Shown here: in pieces, positions 61,287-64,000 of the stretch
Layout: every line of letters begins with the position of its first letter
How positions within the stretch are numbered: the stretch's first letter is position 1
From: CAZDKK01 sp964506245
GTDB lineage: Bacteria; Eisenbacteria; RBG-16-71-46; CAIMUX01; WJJG01
NCBI GenBank assembly: GCA_964506245.1
Contig: CAZDKK010000007.1
Location: forward strand, 56,027 to 120,026
Direction: 5' to 3'
DNA length: 64,000 nt
The notes under the pieces: generated by a model
The model's database searches: none
What the model saw: only the letters and a program-made list of their open reading frames with translations
Told to the model about the DNA's origin: nothing
Position numbers and translations under genes: made by a program

Positions 61287-64000
61287 CTACTCGGGGTCAT
61301 AGCCGAGGTATGGGGCGAGCCAGCGTTCGGCCTCCTGCAGCGGTACGCGCTTGCGCTCCGCGTAGGCCCGGACCTGGTCGCGGCCGATTCGGCCCAGGTT
61401 GAACAACCGCGCCTCGGGGTGGCTCAGGTACAGGCCCGACACGCTCGCGGCCGGCTCCATCGCCGCCCGCTCCGTCAGCGTGATGCCCACCGCCGGAGCC
61501 GCGAGGAGCTCGAAGAGCTTGAACTTCTCGCTGTGGTCCGGACAGGCGGGATAACCGAACGCGGGCCGCAGGCCGCGATAGCGCCCCGCCAGCAGCTCGG
61601 CCTTGGTCCGCCTGCCATCCTCCCCGTGGCCCCACGCCTGACGCACCCGCTCGTGCAGCTCCTCCGCCAGCGCCTCGGCCAACCGGTCCGCCAACGCCTT
61701 GACCTGGAGCGCCCGGTAGTCGTCGTGATCCCGCTCGTATCGCGCCGCCATCTCCCGCGCGCCGATCCCCGCCGTCACGGCGAACGCGCCGACGTGGTCC
61801 CCGGGGCCATCTTCGCGCGGCGCGACGAAATCCGCCAGACAGAGATAGGGACCCCCCGCCGCCTTGCGTTCTTGCTGGCGCAGCATGTGAAAGCGCAGCA
61901 CCTCCCGCTCGCGCCCCTCGTCGCTGTACAAGATGATGTCCTCACCCTCGCTCGCCGAGGGCCAGAAGCCATAGACGCCAGCCGTTGTGAGCCCTCCACG
62001 AGCGGAGATCTCGTCGAGCAGGTCGCGCGCATCCTTGTATAGCTCGCGCGCGGCCCGTCCGTGCTCCGGGTGTTCAAGGATCTCTGGGTAGCTCCCCTTG
62101 AGGTCCCAGGTCCGGAAGAAGAACGTCCAGTCGATGTACTCCGCCAGCGTGGCCAGCGGGACGGGGTCCAGGACGCGGCGGCCGAGGAAGGGGGGCGCCG
62201 GCAGATCCCCCGCTCCCCAGTCCAGCGACAACTTGCGCGCCGCGGCCTCGGCAAAGGGGACGAGCGGGTGCTCGCGCGCCTCGCTGTACCGGCGCCGCAG
62301 CTCTTCCTGCCGCGCGCGGTTGTCCGCGGCGTAGGCCGCCCGGCGCGCAGGATCGAGCAGCGCGGTCAGCGCGCCCCCGGCCAGCGATGCGTCGCGCACG
62401 TGCACGACCGCGCCGCTGTAGACGGGGGCGATCCGCACGGCGGTATGCTGGCGGCTCGTCGTCGCCCCGCCGATCAGGAGCGGGCAGTCAAACCCCTGCC
62501 GCTCCATCTCACTCGCCACGTAAGTCATCTCCTCGAGCGAGGGCGTGATCAGGCCGCTCAGTCCGATGGCATCGGCCGCCTCGGCCCGCGCGACCGCCAG
62601 GATGCGTTCGGCCGGCACCATCACGCCCAGATCGATGACCTCGTAGCCGCCGCAGTCCAGGAGAACGCGCACGATGTTCTTGCCGATGTCGTGCACATCC
62701 CCCTTGACGGTCGCCAGGACCATCCGCCCTCGGGGGTGGGTCCCGGAGGCCGCGGTCTGTCCCGCGCGCAGCTGCGGTTCGAGGATCTCGACCGCACGGC
62801 GCATGACCCGCGCGCTCTTGACCACCTGCGGCAGGAACATCATGCCTGCGCCAAAGAGCTCGCCGACGTGCCGCATGCCGTCCATCAGCGGACCTTCGAT
62901 GATGTCGAGCGGCCGCGGGTAGCGCGCCCGCGCCTCGGCCAGGTCGGCCTCCAGGTGGTCGAGCACGCCGTGCGCGAGGGCGTGGCGCAGCCGTTCCTCG
63001 ACGGGCGCCGCCCGCCAGGCAGCCTCCTGCGTCTTGCGCGCGGCCGGCCGGCTGGTGGCGGCGGCGGCCAGCTCGATCAGCCGCTCGGCCGCATCGGGCC
63101 GCCGGTCGAAGAGCAGATCCTCGACGCGGTCGCGCAGGTCGCGCGGGATCTCCTCGTAGACGGCGAGCTGCCCGGCGTTGACGATGCCCATGTCGAGGCC
63201 GGCGGCGATCGCGTGGTAGAGAAACGCGCCGTGCATCGCCTCGCGGATGGCGTCGTTGCCGCGGAAGGCAAACGAGAGGTTGCTGATACCCCCGCTGATC
63301 AGGGCGCCCGGGCAAGCTGCCTTGAGGAGACGCACGCTGTCGAGGAAGGCGAGCGCGTACCCCCGGTGCTCCTCGAGCCCGGTTGCGACCGCCAACACGC
63401 CGGGATCGAGGACGATGTCCTCGGGCGGGAAGCCCGCCTGCTCGGTGAGCAAGCGGTAGGCGCGCCGCAGGATCGCCACCTTGCGGGCCGCGGTCTGGGC
63501 CTGACCGTCCTCGTCGAAGGCCATCACGACCACGCCGGCCCCGTACCGGCGCACGAGCCGCGCGCGGCGCAGGAACTCCTCCTCGCCGTCCTTGAGGCTC
63601 AGGGAGTTCACCAGGCCCTTGCCCTGCAGGCAGCGCAAGCCGGCCTCGAGGACCTCCCACCGAGAGCTGTCGACCATGATGGGCAGGCGGGCGATCTCGG
63701 GCTCGGCGGCGAGGAGGCGCAGGAACTGCTCCATCGCGGCGACCGAGTCGACCAGGGCCTCGTCCATGTTGACGTCGAGCAGGTTCGCGCCGCCCCGCAC
63801 CTGTTCGCGCGCGACCTCCAGGGCGCCCGCATAGTTGCCCGCGCGGATGAGCTGCGCGAAGCGGCGCGAACCCGTGACGTTCGTGCGCTCGCCAATCATC
63901 TGGAAGTTGCCGTCCGGGCGAAGGACCAGGGGTTCCAGGCCGCTGAAGCGGGCGAGCGCCCGGCCCCCGGCCGGGTCGCGATGGGCGGGCCCGGCCGGAC
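61287..64000 (-). CDS. metH: Cobalamin-dependent methionine synthase MetH (5' part missing)
   Basis: At least 900 residues are visible, and the frame stays open to the right edge, so the homocysteine-binding domain is lost. In order: the pterin-binding domain (MIGERTNVTGSRRF, LLDVNMDEALVDS, ISNLSFAFRGN), the cap and cobalamin domain with the cobalt-ligand motif VKGDVHDIGKNIV and LIGGATTSRQHTAV, and the SAM activation domain (FRTWDLKGSYPEI, RPAFGYPACPDHSEK, YLSHPEARLFNLG). It methylates homocysteine with methyl-tetrahydrofolate in the cytosol. mutM-like gene follows after 29 bp. Confidence 0.95.
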   Translation of the reverse strand, partial: PAGPAHRDPAGGRALARFSGLEPLVLRPDGNFQMIGERTNVTGSRRFAQLIRAGNYAGALEVAREQVRGGANLLDVNMDEALVDSVAAMEQFLRLLAAEPEIARLPIMVDSSRWEVLEAGLRCLQGKGLVNSLSLKDGEEEFLRRARLVRRYGAGVVVMAFDEDGQAQTAARKVAILRRAYRLLTEQAGFPPEDIVLDPGVLAVATGLEEHRGYALAFLDSVRLLKAACPGALISGGISNLSFAFRGNDAIREAMHGAFLYHAIAAGLDMGIVNAGQLAVYEEIPRDLRDRVEDLLFDRRPDAAERLIELAAAATSRPAARKTQEAAWRAAPVEERLRHALAHGVLDHLEADLAEARARYPRPLDIIEGPLMDGMRHVGELFGAGMMFLPQVVKSARVMRRAVEILEPQLRAGQTAASGTHPRGRMVLATVKGDVHDIGKNIVRVLLDCGGYEVIDLGVMVPAERILAVARAEAADAIGLSGLITPSLEEMTYVASEMERQGFDCPLLIGGATTSRQHTAVRIAPVYSGAVVHVRDASLAGGALTALLDPARRAAYAADNRARQEELRRRYSEAREHPLVPFAEAAARKLSLDWGAGDLPAPPFLGRRVLDPVPLATLAEYIDWTFFFRTWDLKGSYPEILEHPEHGRAARELYKDARDLLDEISARGGLTTAGVYGFWPSASEGEDIILYSDEGREREVLRFHMLRQQERKAAGGPYLCLADFVAPREDGPGDHVGAFAVTAGIGAREMAARYERDHDDYRALQVKALADRLAEALAEELHERVRQAWGHGEDGRRTKAELLAGRYRGLRPAFGYPACPDHSEKFKLFELLAAPAVGITLTERAAMEPAASVSGLYLSHPEARLFNLGRIGRDQVRAYAERKRVPLQEAERWLAPYLGYDPE

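Overview
The window is a high-GC bacterial chromosome segment with dense, short-spaced genes and many 1-8 bp start/stop overlaps. Several secreted proteins have cysteine-rich bodies or C-terminal FlgD-like/sorting-type domains, next to a sphingolipid-type gene set and multiheme cytochromes. This points to an uncultured Gram-negative lineage near the FCB superphylum (Eisenbacteria / Krumholzibacteriota / Latescibacterota-like). The placement is an inference: no rRNA or tRNA gene is visible. Outer-membrane, O-antigen and lipoprotein functions support a diderm envelope.

Layout. 1-4265 (minus): an operon of an Rrf2 regulator, an octaheme cytochrome of the tetrathionate reductase family, a heptaheme cytochrome c fused to a cytochrome b561-type membrane domain, and a YeeE/YedE sulfur transporter cut by the left edge. 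4402-13780 (plus): a membrane protein, a MarR-GNAT fusion coupled to an S41 protease, a nucleotidyltransferase, a CYTH protein, an ABC-2 exporter pair and peptidase T. 14012-22616: three large secreted proteins and a two-component system. 22712-26809 (plus): a molybdenum cofactor operon (TOBE protein, moeA, moaA, moaC, MOSC protein, mogA-like gene). 26880-35642 (plus): an M48 protease, a selD whose active-site codon is an in-frame UGA (selenocysteine), a methyltransferase, an alcohol dehydrogenase, mntP, an M29 aminopeptidase, an acetyltransferase, a GYD protein and an outer-membrane barrel.

35655-49811: an HDOD protein, rpoN, glmS, an RlmD-type rRNA methyltransferase, a dUTPase, two tandem secreted paralogs, a HAD hydrolase and a subtilisin-like protease. 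49837-52868 (minus): surface-polysaccharide genes (glycosyltransferase, O-antigen ligase). 53077-53775 (plus): an endonuclease III-like glycosylase. 53772-58358 (minus): a sphingolipid-type operon (serine palmitoyltransferase, GNAT-like N-acyltransferase, NAD-dependent epimerase/reductase, PAP2 membrane phosphatase/transferase) behind a near-consensus promoter. 58558-64000 (minus): a motA-motB stator pair, a mutM-type glycosylase and most of metH, cut by the right edge.

The most notable items are the selenoprotein SelD with a hairpin at bacterial SECIS distance, the sphingolipid operon, the octaheme/heptaheme respiratory operon with an operator over its promoter, and short tandem repeats that begin at or just past four stop codons. 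No CRISPR array, insertion sequence or prophage gene was seen.
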